From Acidisarcina polymorpha (GTDB lineage Bacteria > Acidobacteriota > Terriglobia > Terriglobales > Acidobacteriaceae), in the NCBI RefSeq assembly GCF_003330725.1, contig NZ_CP030840.1:3224001-3288000 (forward strand): a stretch of DNA of 64,000 nt, given 5' to 3'. Shown here piece after piece: positions 34,400 through 43,815 of the stretch; position 1 is the first letter of the stretch; each line of letters begins with the position of its first letter. The translations under genes were made by a program, and so were the position numbers. The notes beneath the pieces are model-generated. The model made no database searches, had not been told where the DNA came from, and was given only the letters and a program-made list of their open reading frames with translations.

Positions 34400-35370
34400 A
34401 TTGAACAACCGGCCCACTTCCGACAAGATCTCATACGTCGAATAACTTTTGCGCGTTGGTATGCGCAATCTTACTTTTCCCCCTGCCTGGTTGGCAGCGT
34501 CTCCAGGAAGCGTCGTGCCCCTGCCAGCGTCAAGTGTGAGTAATCGACGGAATACAGAATACGATCCTCTCCAAGCACCTTGCGAATGAACTCAAAGTGG
34601 GGCAAATACATCATGCCGCTAGGAGTGACATAAACATGCTGCTTGAAGGTTTCGGAGATTGTCCTAGACAACTCTGAAATCTGACCCGGAATCATGTCAT
34701 CGAGCCGTTGCAAATAGAACGGGGCCATCCGCCCCCAGTGGCCGCTGATGACCTGCAGGTTTGGAAAGCGATCGAAGGCGCCAGACAGCAGCACTCTCAG
34801 CAGTTGCACGCCGGCTTCATTGTGCCAACCCCAGCCGAAGAGCGAGAGTCGTGCGGTAACTTCTTTCTTGAGGCTGCCATAGTAAGGCTGTTGGATCTGT
34901 TGAAGTGGATATCCCGGGGTGAATATAAATTGGCACACGAAGCTCATCTAACCAGGCAAGTATAGGATCGAAGCGGTGGTCATCGAAAAAGTCTTTCCCA
35001 GGGCGATCCAGCAGCATGGTCCCTACGAACCCCAGCTTCTTGACGGTACGTCCAACTCCTCGACTGCAGCCTCTGGATGTTCCCAGGGCAATGAGGCGAA
35101 GGCGGCAAAGCGCGTAGGATTAGCCTTTACCATTATCGCAAGTTTGTCGTTAACCGCTCGCGTAAGTTCGAATGCCTACTCGGGCGGCGCGTTCTGGGGG
35201 AATTGCTGCAGAAGAGAATCTGCATGTCGATGCCGTGCTTATCCATTTGCGCGATACGTTCCGCGCCTGCCTCTGCAGCGAGCTTAGAGTCATCGAAATG
35301 TCCATTGGCAATGGGCGCTGCTCGTCGCCATCTTCCATCGCACCCCTCTCGCCGGAGCCGAGCTCAGTGA
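34400..35370. repeat. Decayed inverted copy of the 41.4-42.4 kb amidohydrolase segment
   Basis: The reverse complement of this stretch aligns along its length with 41435-42400, including bases beyond the stop codon (for example GGAAGTGGGCC shared downstream). It is therefore a DNA-level duplication of about 1 kb in inverted orientation, not just two related proteins. The two copies flank the efflux operon. Confidence 0.8.
34471..35370 (-). pseudogene. Amidohydrolase pseudogene (ACMSD-like)
   Basis: Pieces in several frames match the intact gene at 41333: LGSGERGAMEDGDEQRPLPM, MLLDRPGKDFFDD, LDELRVPIYIHPG, QQPYYGSLKKEVTARLSLFG, NLQVISGHWG and DRILYSVDYSHLTLAGARRF. There are at least three frameshifts, the first 30 or so codons are missing where the frameshifted ABM gene begins, and the last codons are altered by small deletions. 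It is clearly inactive. Confidence 0.85.
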
Positions 35371-35381
35371 ATTCACTAACT

Positions 35382-35683
35382 ATGAGCAAAGAAGACAAAG
35401 TGACCATCATTATGGGTTGGGCCATGTGAACGCGTCCGACGACACTGAGTTTCTTGCCCATATCGAAGTAATCGACCCTTGCACGAGACGAGACAGGGGC
35501 CTCTTCAATGCCGTCACGCTGGAGGACGCGAGCACCGGCCGCATGCTCGTAGCGGAACGCTGGCAGGATCAGGAATCGTTGACCGCCAATCTGCAAGGAC
35601 AACAGGCCGTGGCATTTCAGAAGTGGGCGAATAGAATCAGGGTCGACATTTTACAAAATGACGCCTTGAACGAACGACTTTGA
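35382..35683 (+). pseudogene. ABM-type monooxygenase with a one-base frameshift
   Basis: Restoring one base near 35413-35416 gives a 100-residue protein, MSKEDKVTIIMGWA then HVNASDDTEFLAHIEVI and MLVAERWQDQESLTANLQ, which is a complete ABM alpha/beta-barrel domain of normal length. It is divergent from the amidohydrolase pseudogene. ABM and amidohydrolase genes also pair at 16224-17593, which hints at a shared pathway. The lesion may be a sequencing error. Confidence 0.7.
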
Positions 35684-35878
35684 AAGACTGCAAGACATCG
35701 GCCGGGAAACCCCAAGACAAACAGAATCTTATCCGTGCCGCCAGGTTCGAGCGAAGAGAATGCTTCTGGAAGATGTCGGTAGAGTAACGGGAAGCGGCAA
35801 AAGTTCTGCTTTCGAAAGTCGCCCCCGGGTTTCGCTCTAATAACGCAGCAAGCATCCCGTCAACAGCCTCTGCTCGAG

Positions 35879-36535
35879 TTAGACAATCAGGTGGGCACGA
35901 AGAAACCAATCTACAGTCTTTTGCACCCAGACTTGAACAGCCTTCGGATTTGGGAGATAGGCAGGCATTGCAAGATTTCTGCGCAGTGCAATGCTCCCTA
36001 CCAGAGCCCCAAGGAATTGCTCCGAAGCAAATTCAATGTCTTCCTTTCGCATTTGTCCTTGCTTCGCCAGTCGTTTGAAGTAGGCCCTAAGCAACTCCCG
36101 ACCAAGACCTGGTCCCTTATCCCAGAACGCGGCAGCGAGCTCTGGAAATTCGCTCGATTCCGCAATTACAACTTGAAGTAAACGTTCCGATTCTGGGTTC
36201 ATCAAGACTGTCAGAAGACGTTCGCCAAACAGGGTGAGTACCTTATAAGGATCTTTTTCTTCCTCTAAAGCGTGCGCAATCGGGCAAAGCAATCGATCAG
36301 ATTGTCGTTCGATCAGCGCAGCAAAGAGAGATGCCTTGGATGGGAACCGCTGATAAAAGGTCTCCTTCGAGGCTCCAGCGTTGCGTGCGATCTCTCGGGT
36401 ACTGGCCTTCGCATATCCATGCTCCATGATCACCTTTGTTGCTGCGTCCAAGATGGCCTCGATGCGGTCATCGACGGCGACACGCTTCGACACCAAACTT
36501 GGACACTTACTCCGCATCTCGGCTTTCAGCTTCAT
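35879..36535 (-). CDS. TetR/AcrR-family regulator of the efflux operon
   Basis: A 218-residue regulator. The helix-turn-helix is at about residues 18-62 (AKASTREIARNAGASKETFY followed by QRFPSKASLF) and the effector domain carries ESSEFPELAAAFWDKGPG, like the TetR at 26540. It is divergent from the MFS-TolC-EmrA operon and a long perfect palindrome lies between them, so it is the likely repressor of that operon. The ATG at 36533-36535 has GGAGG only 1 nt upstream; an ATG six codons later is an alternative. Confidence 0.85.
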   Translation of the reverse strand: MKLKAEMRSKCPSLVSKRVAVDDRIEAILDAATKVIMEHGYAKASTREIARNAGASKETFYQRFPSKASLFAALIERQSDRLLCPIAHALEEEKDPYKVLTLFGERLLTVLMNPESERLLQVVIAESSEFPELAAAFWDKGPGLGRELLRAYFKRLAKQGQMRKEDIEFASEQFLGALVGSIALRRNLAMPAYLPNPKAVQVWVQKTVDWFLRAHLIV

Positions 36536-36584
36536 ACCTCCAGAATACAGGACAGATTCTTTGAGAGCAGGCATGTTGCAATGC

Positions 36585-36606
36585 CAGCGTACCGCATGGT
36601 ACGCTG
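36585..36606. promoter_or_regulatory. Perfect palindrome CAGCGTACC-GCAT-GGTACGCTG
   Basis: Nine-bp perfect arms with a 4-nt spacer, 50-71 bp upstream of the TetR start and about 160 bp upstream of the MFS start. TTGCA/TGCAA flank it. Best read as the TetR operator controlling both directions. Confidence 0.75.
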
Positions 36607-36766
36607 CAAGCATTCGGCGAAATGCGCCGTTACGAGAGGGCCAACCAGCTTTTTGCAACTGCGCTTCAGTTCCTGATCTGAAGGGAACATTGGCTGATCC
36701 TTTGTTCGGCGAGAACTCACTTTAGTTGCCTCTAACTTTCTTAGGAGTCAAAGGTGCGCACAAATC

Positions 36767-38359
36767 ATGCCTGAAGATCAAGGAAGGCCGAAACACAATC
36801 CGTGGGTGATTGCGGTAACTGTGACGCTAGCGACCATCATGGAGGTACTTGATACTTCCATTGCCAACGTCGCCGTTCCACATATCGCGGGAGGGCTTGG
36901 TGCAACACAGGACCAGGCAACCTGGGTGATTACCTCGTATCTTGTGTCGAATGCAGTTGTTCTACCAGCAGCCGCATACTTTTCCTCGATTGTTGGGCGG
37001 AAGCGCTTTTACATGAGCTGCGTCGCGCTCTTTGGCATCAGTTCTATTCTCTGTGGGCTCGCACCAAGCCTGCCGCTCCTACTGTTCTTCCGAGTGCTGC
37101 AGGGGATAGGAGGTGGCGGCTTGGCGCCATCCGAACAAGCGATCTTAGCTGACACCTTTCCGCCAGAGAAGCGGGGACAAGCCTTCGCTGTTTATGGCTT
37201 GGCCGTTGTAACCGCCCCGGTGCTGGGACCGACGCTTGGCGGTTGGATCGTGGATAACTATGACTGGCGTTGGATCTTCTTCATCAACGTTCCAGTAGCC
37301 CTCATCTCGCTTTTTCTTACGTCCCGTCTCGTGGAAGATCCGCCTCACGTAACCGAAGAGGTAGAGAAGGTAAAAAAAGAAGGCTTCCGCATGGACAAAC
37401 TGGGTTTCGGGTTTGTTGCGCTTGCGTTCGGCTGCCTCGAAGTGATCTTGGACAAGGGGCAAGAGGACGACTGGCTGAACTCCGACTTCATTCGCTTCTT
37501 TCTTCTACTGACAGTCATCGGGTTTGTGGGCATGATCACATGGGAGCTTTACATTGCCCGCAAAGGTGAGAAGCCTATTATTGATCTGCATCTTTTCGGA
37601 AATCGAACCTTCGCGATTGCCTTTATGATGATGCTGCTAGTCGGCTTCGCACTTTATGGCGCGAACATTGCCATGCCGCAGATCTTGCAACAGCTCATGG
37701 GATATACAGCCGGCGGGGCCGGGGAGGCGCTTTCCACCGGAGGGCTGGCTACGATTCTGATGATGCCGCTCGTGGGTTTTCTCATGGGCAAGGTTGATCC
37801 GAGAAAGCTGGTCGTGTGTGGATACCTCCTGATGGGCTTCGGACTGTTCTACGTGGCCCAGATATATCTTGGTGTCAGTTTTGCATGGGTTGCCAAAGCG
37901 AGATTTATACAATCGCTTGGACTTGCCTTCCTCTTTGTGCCTATCTCGACGTTGGCTTACGTCGGAACACGTCCGGAACAAAGCAACGATGTCTCCGGCA
38001 CGACCAATTTGGCGCGGAATGTTGGAGGTTCAATCGGAACCTCCTTTGTCACAACGTTCGCTGCCCGTTGGGGCCAAACGCATCAGGCGTATCTGGCGCG
38101 ACACGTCAACGCTGGAAATGTGGCCTGGGTCGGACGCCTGAACGCTTTGACGCAGCAATCAAAGGGTGTACTTTCGTCGACGGCGGACGCTCAGCATAGA
38201 GCAATGGCGCAGTTTTATCAGCAGAGCCTTTCTGCGCAAGCAAGCATCCTTGCGTACAAGGACATTACTCACTTTTTCGCGATTGCCATGTTTGTCATGG
38301 CGCCTTTGGCGTTACTGATGACGCGCCCACCCAAAGGCACGGCGGCAGCAGCGCATTAG
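36767..38359 (+). CDS. DHA2-family MFS drug:H+ antiporter (EmrB/QacA type)
   Basis: A 530-residue inner-membrane transporter with 14 predicted helices. It starts WVIAVTVTLATIMEVLDTSI, the conserved helix 1 with the DTSIANVAVPHI motif D1 of DHA2 proteins, followed by GGLGATQDQATWVITSYLV and motif C VTAPVLGPTLGGWIVDNYDW. It exports hydrophobic toxic compounds using the proton gradient. It is the first gene of an operon with TolC and EmrA-like genes (12 nt and 2 nt gaps), together forming a tripartite pump across both membranes. Divergent TetR likely represses it. Confidence 0.93.
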   Translation: MPEDQGRPKHNPWVIAVTVTLATIMEVLDTSIANVAVPHIAGGLGATQDQATWVITSYLVSNAVVLPAAAYFSSIVGRKRFYMSCVALFGISSILCGLAPSLPLLLFFRVLQGIGGGGLAPSEQAILADTFPPEKRGQAFAVYGLAVVTAPVLGPTLGGWIVDNYDWRWIFFINVPVALISLFLTSRLVEDPPHVTEEVEKVKKEGFRMDKLGFGFVALAFGCLEVILDKGQEDDWLNSDFIRFFLLLTVIGFVGMITWELYIARKGEKPIIDLHLFGNRTFAIAFMMMLLVGFALYGANIAMPQILQQLMGYTAGGAGEALSTGGLATILMMPLVGFLMGKVDPRKLVVCGYLLMGFGLFYVAQIYLGVSFAWVAKARFIQSLGLAFLFVPISTLAYVGTRPEQSNDVSGTTNLARNVGGSIGTSFVTTFAARWGQTHQAYLARHVNAGNVAWVGRLNALTQQSKGVLSSTADAQHRAMAQFYQQSLSAQASILAYKDITHFFAIAMFVMAPLALLMTRPPKGTAAAAH

Positions 38360-38371
38360 ACAAGGACAAGC

Positions 38372-39937
38372 ATGAAAAGAATTGTCAAAACTCGGCGTAG
38401 TCTGTTTGTCTTCTTCTTGATGAGCAGCTTGTCTCTGGGCGGTCTCTGTCAGTCTTCCCCTTCCGGTCAGGGTAGTAGCAGCCAGCCAACCAGGGCGCAG
38501 CAGGTCCCTCTTTCTGGACGGCAAGCGTCAAGCACAGTGACTTCTCAGCAGACGGCGGTCGGAGGAGGCTCAACTTCCACTGCGAACACGATCAATACCA
38601 GCATCAGCGCTCAAGGCAACTATCAATCGAGTGTTCTTGATCCACATGCGACCGGAAACCCATTGGGTCTGACGCTTGGGGACACGATCCGGCGGGGTTT
38701 GCAGTTCAACCTGGGAACAATCAACGGAAACAACTCGCTACGACAAGTACGCGCGCAGCGCCTTGCGGCCTTAAGTGTTCTACGTCCAGACCTGACCGCC
38801 AGTCTCAGCTATACGGACCAAAAAAGCGATCTACAGGCGATCGGTCTTAGCGCAAGCACGGTCCCTAGCTTCGCAAGCTTGCTGCCGAAGGTCGTTGGTC
38901 CATACCACTACTACGATGCGCGTGGAAGCGCCTCACAGAGCCTCTTTGACAGGACGGCGCTCGGGAACTACCGCGCAGCAAAAGAGCTCGAACAGGCTTC
39001 GGACCTAAGTCTGAAGGATGCCCGAGAATTGGTAATTCTCGCTGTCAGTGGCGAGTACCTGCGCAATCTCTCTGAGGTGGCTCTCGTCCGATCGCAAGAG
39101 GCGCAGGTTCAGTATGCCCAGGCAAGCTACGATCAGGCGCTTGCTCAGGGTCGCGCAGGAACGAAGTCGCGGGTCGATACACAGCGCAGCCTGGTGCAAT
39201 TGCAGACAGAACAGCAGCGGCTCTCATCCAACCAGGCAGATTTAGCGAAGGAGAAACTGACATTGCTCCGCATGATCGGCGTACCTCTTCGTACCCAAGT
39301 AACCTTCCAGGAAGTACTACCCTTTCGGCAGGTAGCGACAATGCCTCTCGAAGAGGCCATCCGAGTAGCGGAATCAGAGCGGAAGGACCTTCAGGCCGAT
39401 GCCGCACAGGTTCGCGCCGCGGAGCAAGCGCTTCGAGCTTCTCGCGCAGAGCATCTTCCCTCGGCGTCTGTATCCGGTTACTACGCGATCGAAGGCGTGA
39501 ATCCCAACTCTGGCAATGGCATCTTCAGTGTGGCCGGAAACGTCAACATCCCAATTTTCGATGGAGGCCGAACTCGATCGGACATTGAACAAGCCCAAGC
39601 GGCACTGGATGAGCGGCGAGCTGAATACCAGGATCAGGAGCAGGCCGTCGAGCTTGATCTCCGCACCGCGTATCTCAACCTGGATGTCGCTACGGCACAG
39701 GTCAAGGTGGCCGAGAGCAATCGTAATCTCGCACTTGACACGTTGAAGCAGTCGCAGGACCGCTTCGCGGAAGGTGTGACCGATTCTGTGGAGGTTGTTC
39801 AATCCACCGAGACCCTTGCCGCCGCAGAGCGTGACTATATCAGCAGCCTTTATTCCCACAACGTTGCAAATCTTAGCGTGGCCCGTGCTTTAGGTCAGCT
39901 GGAGCAAGTCGCACCAACTCTTCTCGAGGTTCAATAG
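38372..39937 (+). CDS. TolC-family outer-membrane efflux protein
   Basis: A 521-residue outer-membrane channel. The signal peptide RSLFVFFLMSSLSLGGLC is at residues 9-27, a Ser/Gln/Thr-rich linker runs to about residue 90, and two outer-membrane-efflux repeats follow, each with long helical hairpins (ALSVLRPDLTASLSYTDQKS; GVTDSVEVVQSTETLAAAER). The NIPIFDGGRTRSDIEQAQA motif is typical. It forms the trimeric exit duct for the pump. AAGGA lies 5 nt before the ATG, 12 nt after the MFS stop. Confidence 0.92.
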   Translation: MKRIVKTRRSLFVFFLMSSLSLGGLCQSSPSGQGSSSQPTRAQQVPLSGRQASSTVTSQQTAVGGGSTSTANTINTSISAQGNYQSSVLDPHATGNPLGLTLGDTIRRGLQFNLGTINGNNSLRQVRAQRLAALSVLRPDLTASLSYTDQKSDLQAIGLSASTVPSFASLLPKVVGPYHYYDARGSASQSLFDRTALGNYRAAKELEQASDLSLKDARELVILAVSGEYLRNLSEVALVRSQEAQVQYAQASYDQALAQGRAGTKSRVDTQRSLVQLQTEQQRLSSNQADLAKEKLTLLRMIGVPLRTQVTFQEVLPFRQVATMPLEEAIRVAESERKDLQADAAQVRAAEQALRASRAEHLPSASVSGYYAIEGVNPNSGNGIFSVAGNVNIPIFDGGRTRSDIEQAQAALDERRAEYQDQEQAVELDLRTAYLNLDVATAQVKVAESNRNLALDTLKQSQDRFAEGVTDSVEVVQSTETLAAAERDYISSLYSHNVANLSVARALGQLEQVAPTLLEVQ

Positions 39938-39939
39938 CG

Positions 39940-41241
39940 ATGGCCGATCAAACACAGGTACAGGACGGACAGGAACAAAAGAGCGATTCCTCAAGCCAGA
40001 ATAGCTCTGGAGATCAGGGCGAGAATCAGCCTCAGAACAACCAGGAGAATAAGGAGAAGTCCTCGCCCGATCCCGCAAAGAAAAGACGAAACCTCGTTCT
40101 CGGAATTGTGGTCGTCGTCGTGTTGCTCGTTGGAGCTTGTTTGTGGTGGCTGCATTCCAGGACCTATGAGACGACCGATGACGCCCAGATTGATGGTCAC
40201 CTGCATCCGCTTTCGTCGAGGGTAGATGGAACGGTGCTGGCAGTGGGTGCTGAGGATAATCAGAAGGTGAACGCCGGTGATTTATTAGTACAGCTCGATC
40301 CGAAGGACTACCAGGTTGCGCTGGATCAGGCACAAGCTTCCTTCGAAGGAGCTAACGCGCAGACGGCGACGCAACGACCTAACGTTCCGATTACTCAATC
40401 CTCAAACACCAACACTTTTGAAACAGCAAACGCTTCTGTCGCAAATGCGGAAGCGACTGTGCTAGCTGCTCAACAGGATGAGAAGAGCACAGCTGCGCAA
40501 CTTCGACAGAGTCAGGCAAATAACGAAAAAGCTCAAACGGACTTGCAACGGTATACTCGGCTGTTGCAGAAGCAGGAAGTCGCGCAATCGGATTACGATC
40601 AATATCTGACTACTGCGAGAGCGCAAGCAGCAAGCGTGGATCAGCAGGAAGCGGCTTTGCGATCCTCCACCCAGAAGGTTGCAGAAGCGGAAGCGCAACT
40701 GGAACAGCAGCAGAGCAGACTGCGGCAAGCCGTTCGCGATGCTCCGCGTCAGCTACAGATTCGGAAGGCGACCGTTGAATCCCAACAGGCGAGTGCTAAC
40801 TCGGCGAAGGCACAAGCGGAGACTGCGCGTCTTCGCCTCAGTTACACCCGAATTTACGCACCGGTGTCCGGGATTGTGACCCAACGGAGCGCCGAAGTTG
40901 GGGAACAGATCACGACGGGACAACAGCTACTCGTCATCGTTCAGGTGGATAATCTCTGGGTTACAGCAAACTTTCGCGAGACCCAGCTGAAGAAGATTCG
41001 TCCTGGACAAAAAGTCAGGATCGAAGTGGACTCCCTCGGAAGAGACTTTGATGGATATGTCGAAGCCATGCCGGCTGCATCGGGAGATCGAACGAGTGTT
41101 CTTCCCCCGGAAAACGCGACCGGTAATTTCGTCAAGATCGTGCAGAGATTGCCTGTTCGCATTCGATTCGCGGCAAATCAAGCTGGTCTTGATCTCCTGA
41201 GACCTGGCATGTCTGTCGAACCGAAGGTAGACCTACGCTGA
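39940..41241 (+). CDS. HlyD/EmrA-family membrane fusion protein
   Basis: A 433-residue periplasmic adaptor. After about 60 polar residues a single helix (LVLGIVVVVVLLVGACLWWL) anchors it, then DAQIDGHLHPLSSRVDGTVL forms the first half of the lipoyl domain, a long coiled-coil hairpin follows (about residues 150-300), and RIYAPVSGIVTQRSAEVGEQ completes the lipoyl domain before the beta-barrel. It bridges the MFS pump and TolC channel. The gene starts 2 nt after the TolC stop codon, so translation is coupled. Confidence 0.92.
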   Translation: MADQTQVQDGQEQKSDSSSQNSSGDQGENQPQNNQENKEKSSPDPAKKRRNLVLGIVVVVVLLVGACLWWLHSRTYETTDDAQIDGHLHPLSSRVDGTVLAVGAEDNQKVNAGDLLVQLDPKDYQVALDQAQASFEGANAQTATQRPNVPITQSSNTNTFETANASVANAEATVLAAQQDEKSTAAQLRQSQANNEKAQTDLQRYTRLLQKQEVAQSDYDQYLTTARAQAASVDQQEAALRSSTQKVAEAEAQLEQQQSRLRQAVRDAPRQLQIRKATVESQQASANSAKAQAETARLRLSYTRIYAPVSGIVTQRSAEVGEQITTGQQLLVIVQVDNLWVTANFRETQLKKIRPGQKVRIEVDSLGRDFDGYVEAMPAASGDRTSVLPPENATGNFVKIVQRLPVRIRFAANQAGLDLLRPGMSVEPKVDLR

Positions 41242-41332
41242 ATACCCCGTGACATGACCTCGCATTAGGCGGTGATGTATGCCGAAGGCCGTGTGTGCCA
41301 TGAACCCACAACTTCTGCTTTTGGAGTTATCA

Positions 41333-42364
41333 ATGAAGATCATTTGCGTTGAAGAACACATCATCGATCAGGACCTTGCGAGGGCGGGACAACCAAGACG
41401 ACAGGCGGACGCACCGTATCTCACAGAAGTTGGTTCCGGCGATAGTGGCGCGATGGAAGATGGCGACGAGCAGCGCCCATTGCCAATGGACATTGCCGTG
41501 ACGCTGAAGCTCGCTGCAGAGGCAGGCGCGGAACGTATCGCGCAAATGGATAAGCACGGCATCGACATGCAGATTCTCTCCTGCAGCAATCCGCCCCAGG
41601 ACGCGCCGCCAGAGAAGGCATTAGAGCTTACGCGAGCGGTTAACGACAAACTTGCGGCGATGGTAAGGGCTAATCCGACCCGCTTTGCGGCCTTCGCCTC
41701 ATTGCCCTGGCAAACTCCAGAGGCTGCAGTCGAGGAGTTGGAACGGATCGTTAAGAAGCTGGGGTTTGTAGGAACCATGCTGCTGGGTCGCCCTGGGAAC
41801 GACTTTCTGGATAACCCCCGCTTTGAACCGATCCTTGCCAAGTTAGATGAGCTTCGTGTGCCAGTTTACATCCACCCGGGCTATCCGCTTCCTCAGGTGC
41901 AGCAGCCCTACTATGGCAGCCTGAAAAAAGAAGTGACTGCACGACTCTCGCTCTTCGGCTGGGGTTGGCACAACGAAGCCGGTGTTCAACTAATCCGAGT
42001 CCTGCTATCGGGTGCCTTTGATCGCTATCCCAACCTGCAGGTCATCAGCGGCCACTGGGGGGAGATGGTCCCGTTCTATTTGCAACGGCTCGACGACATG
42101 ATTCCGCCTCAGATTTCAGGGTTGTCTAGGACAATCTCCGAAACCTTCAAGGAGCATGTTTATGTCACTCCTAGCGGCATGATGTATTTGCCTCACTTTG
42201 AGTTCGTTCGCAAGGTGCTTGGAGAGGATCGTATTCTGTATTCCGTCGATTACCCATACTTGACGATGGCAGGGGCACGACGCTTCCTGGAAACGCTGCC
42301 AACCAGCCAGTGGGGAAAAGATAAGATTGCGCATACCAACGCGGGAAAGTTGTTCGACATATAG
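41333..42364 (+). CDS. Amidohydrolase, ACMSD-like family
   Basis: A 343-residue TIM-barrel metal-dependent hydrolase. The N-terminal metal site is reduced to VEEHIID rather than HxH, as in the branch of gamma-resorcylate-like decarboxylases that keep a single His here. The other ligands are in YIHPGYPLPQ, VISGHWGEM and SVDYPYL. The ATG at 41333 has GGAG 6 nt upstream. It is 91 nt after the efflux operon and may be co-transcribed. A decayed inverted copy lies at 34400-35370. Probable substrate: a hydroxybenzoate-like acid. Confidence 0.87.
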   Translation: MKIICVEEHIIDQDLARAGQPRRQADAPYLTEVGSGDSGAMEDGDEQRPLPMDIAVTLKLAAEAGAERIAQMDKHGIDMQILSCSNPPQDAPPEKALELTRAVNDKLAAMVRANPTRFAAFASLPWQTPEAAVEELERIVKKLGFVGTMLLGRPGNDFLDNPRFEPILAKLDELRVPVYIHPGYPLPQVQQPYYGSLKKEVTARLSLFGWGWHNEAGVQLIRVLLSGAFDRYPNLQVISGHWGEMVPFYLQRLDDMIPPQISGLSRTISETFKEHVYVTPSGMMYLPHFEFVRKVLGEDRILYSVDYPYLTMAGARRFLETLPTSQWGKDKIAHTNAGKLFDI

Positions 42365-42400
42365 ATCGTCGGAAGTGGGCCAGCTATCAAATGCTGGCGG
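41435..42400. repeat. Intact copy of the inverted 1-kb duplication
   Basis: DNA similarity with the reverse complement of 34400-35370 begins near codon 33 of the amidohydrolase gene and runs past its stop codon. The pair encloses about 6 kb with the TetR gene and the whole efflux operon. Confidence 0.8.
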
Positions 42401-42622
42401 TACGCGTCTAGGATGAAGCAGCTTTCGGGATGTGGATCGCTAAGTCTACAGCCCGATGGTTAGGCAAAACGTTCGGTGGTCGATACGAAGCGCAAAGGCG
42501 ACGCGACTTGGTTCAAGGGCTAGGAAAGCTCAGAAAGGGCTATTTCGATCTGAGTTCTCCTGGCGCGGTTCTTAGCTGCGTTGCGAAGTGGCGTATCAAA
42601 CTCTGATATGTCTCGCAGCTGA

Positions 42623-42712
42623 ATGCTCGTATTTCTTGTATCCGACGAAGCCAGCTTCATCACAGGACAAATTCTCCATGTGGATGCCGGCTCCACGAGA
42701 ACCGGGGTCTAA
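42623..42712 (+). pseudogene. C-terminal remnant of an SDR oxidoreductase
   Basis: The last 29 codons of a classical SDR are preserved: VFLVSDEASFITGQILHVDA then GSTRTGV and a stop. This is the standard end of SDR proteins (LASDxASFITGxxLxVDGG). No upstream SDR sequence is left in any frame. A 58-codon open frame at 42430-42606 precedes it but resembles no family. Confidence 0.65.
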
Positions 42713-42765
42713 GCTCGACTCCACTATTCACCAGTTTGGCAGATCAAAATAGGAACGATGCAGCC

Positions 42766-43752
42766 ATGACGACAATTTATCTTGCAACGGTTGGCGGAGT
42801 CTCGATCGTAAGAGAAGCCGACGGAATCTGGTCCGGATCGACGCAGTTGAAAGATCAGCCCATTGAGTGTGTTCTGGTGGATGTGCGAAAGCCGAACATT
42901 GCTTACTGCGGAACACTTGGTTCAGGCCTCTACAAGACCAAAGATGGAGGATTGAACTGGGTCCCATGCGTAAACCTTGCATCTCGCAAAGTGACCGCAT
43001 TGGCAATGAATGCGTCCGGCATTCTCTTCGCCGGCACGGAGCCCAGCGAGATCTTCCGTTCGGAGGACGGCGGTGCCACATGGACCGCTTTATCGGCACC
43101 GACGCAACTTCCTTCATCAGCCAAGTGGAGCTTTCCGCCACGCCCCCACACCCACCATGTGAGGGCGATTCTGCCCGACCGCAATCATCCCTGTGGCCTG
43201 CATGTTGCTGTCGAGGCGGGCGCGCTGGTGCGAAGCTATGACGAGGGCGCGCATTGGCTTGACCGTGTTCCTAGCGCGCCAAAAGATACACATTCGCTCG
43301 TAGCCGACCCGCTTGATCCCTGCAAGTTCCTCTCAGCCGCGGGCGATGGGTTCTTCCAGAGTGATGACAAGGGAGAGACATGGAAGCGTTTCGAAGAAGG
43401 ACTTGAAGAAACCTACTGCTGGAGTCTGGCGATAGCTTCAGGACCTACCACAGTGCAACTCATGTCTGTGGCAACAGGAGCCTACGGCGCGCACTATGAA
43501 CAGATGTCGAACTCTTTCATGTATCGCCGTGAAGGAGACGGTGCATGGCAGAAGATTTGTCGTGGGTTGCCCGCAGCACACCGTCATCGAGCCGCGGCGA
43601 TCGCGGAAAATGTAAGCGAGCCAGGGGTGTTCTACCTGTCAACTGAGGGCTTAGTCTTCCGCTCCCTTGATGGAGGCTCGAGTTGGAAGGAGCTGCTGAT
43701 CAGTTGGGTGAATGGGATGTCGAAGCACGCGGTGCAGATTGCGGCAATCTGA
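42766..43752 (+). CDS. BNR/YCF48-like beta-propeller protein (sialidase-fold)
   Basis: A 328-residue propeller with repeated Asp-box motifs: SGLYKTKDGGLNWVPC, IFRSEDGGATWTAL, SYDEGAHWLDRV, QSDDKGETWKRF and FRSLDGGSSWKEL. These S-x-D-x-G-x-T-W repeats mark sialidase-fold propellers such as YCF48-like and VPS10-type proteins. No signal peptide is seen. The ATG at 42766 is preferred over one 10 codons earlier because AGGAA precedes it and the first strand begins there. Not a sialidase by motif, as catalytic Arg triad positions are not recognisable. Function unknown. Confidence 0.83.
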   Translation: MTTIYLATVGGVSIVREADGIWSGSTQLKDQPIECVLVDVRKPNIAYCGTLGSGLYKTKDGGLNWVPCVNLASRKVTALAMNASGILFAGTEPSEIFRSEDGGATWTALSAPTQLPSSAKWSFPPRPHTHHVRAILPDRNHPCGLHVAVEAGALVRSYDEGAHWLDRVPSAPKDTHSLVADPLDPCKFLSAAGDGFFQSDDKGETWKRFEEGLEETYCWSLAIASGPTTVQLMSVATGAYGAHYEQMSNSFMYRREGDGAWQKICRGLPAAHRHRAAAIAENVSEPGVFYLSTEGLVFRSLDGGSSWKELLISWVNGMSKHAVQIAAI

Positions 43753-43815
43753 CCTGTGCGCTATCGCGCGAGGCGTTTTCAAGATAACGCTGACAGAAGC
43801 GATAGGTGGCCTGTC

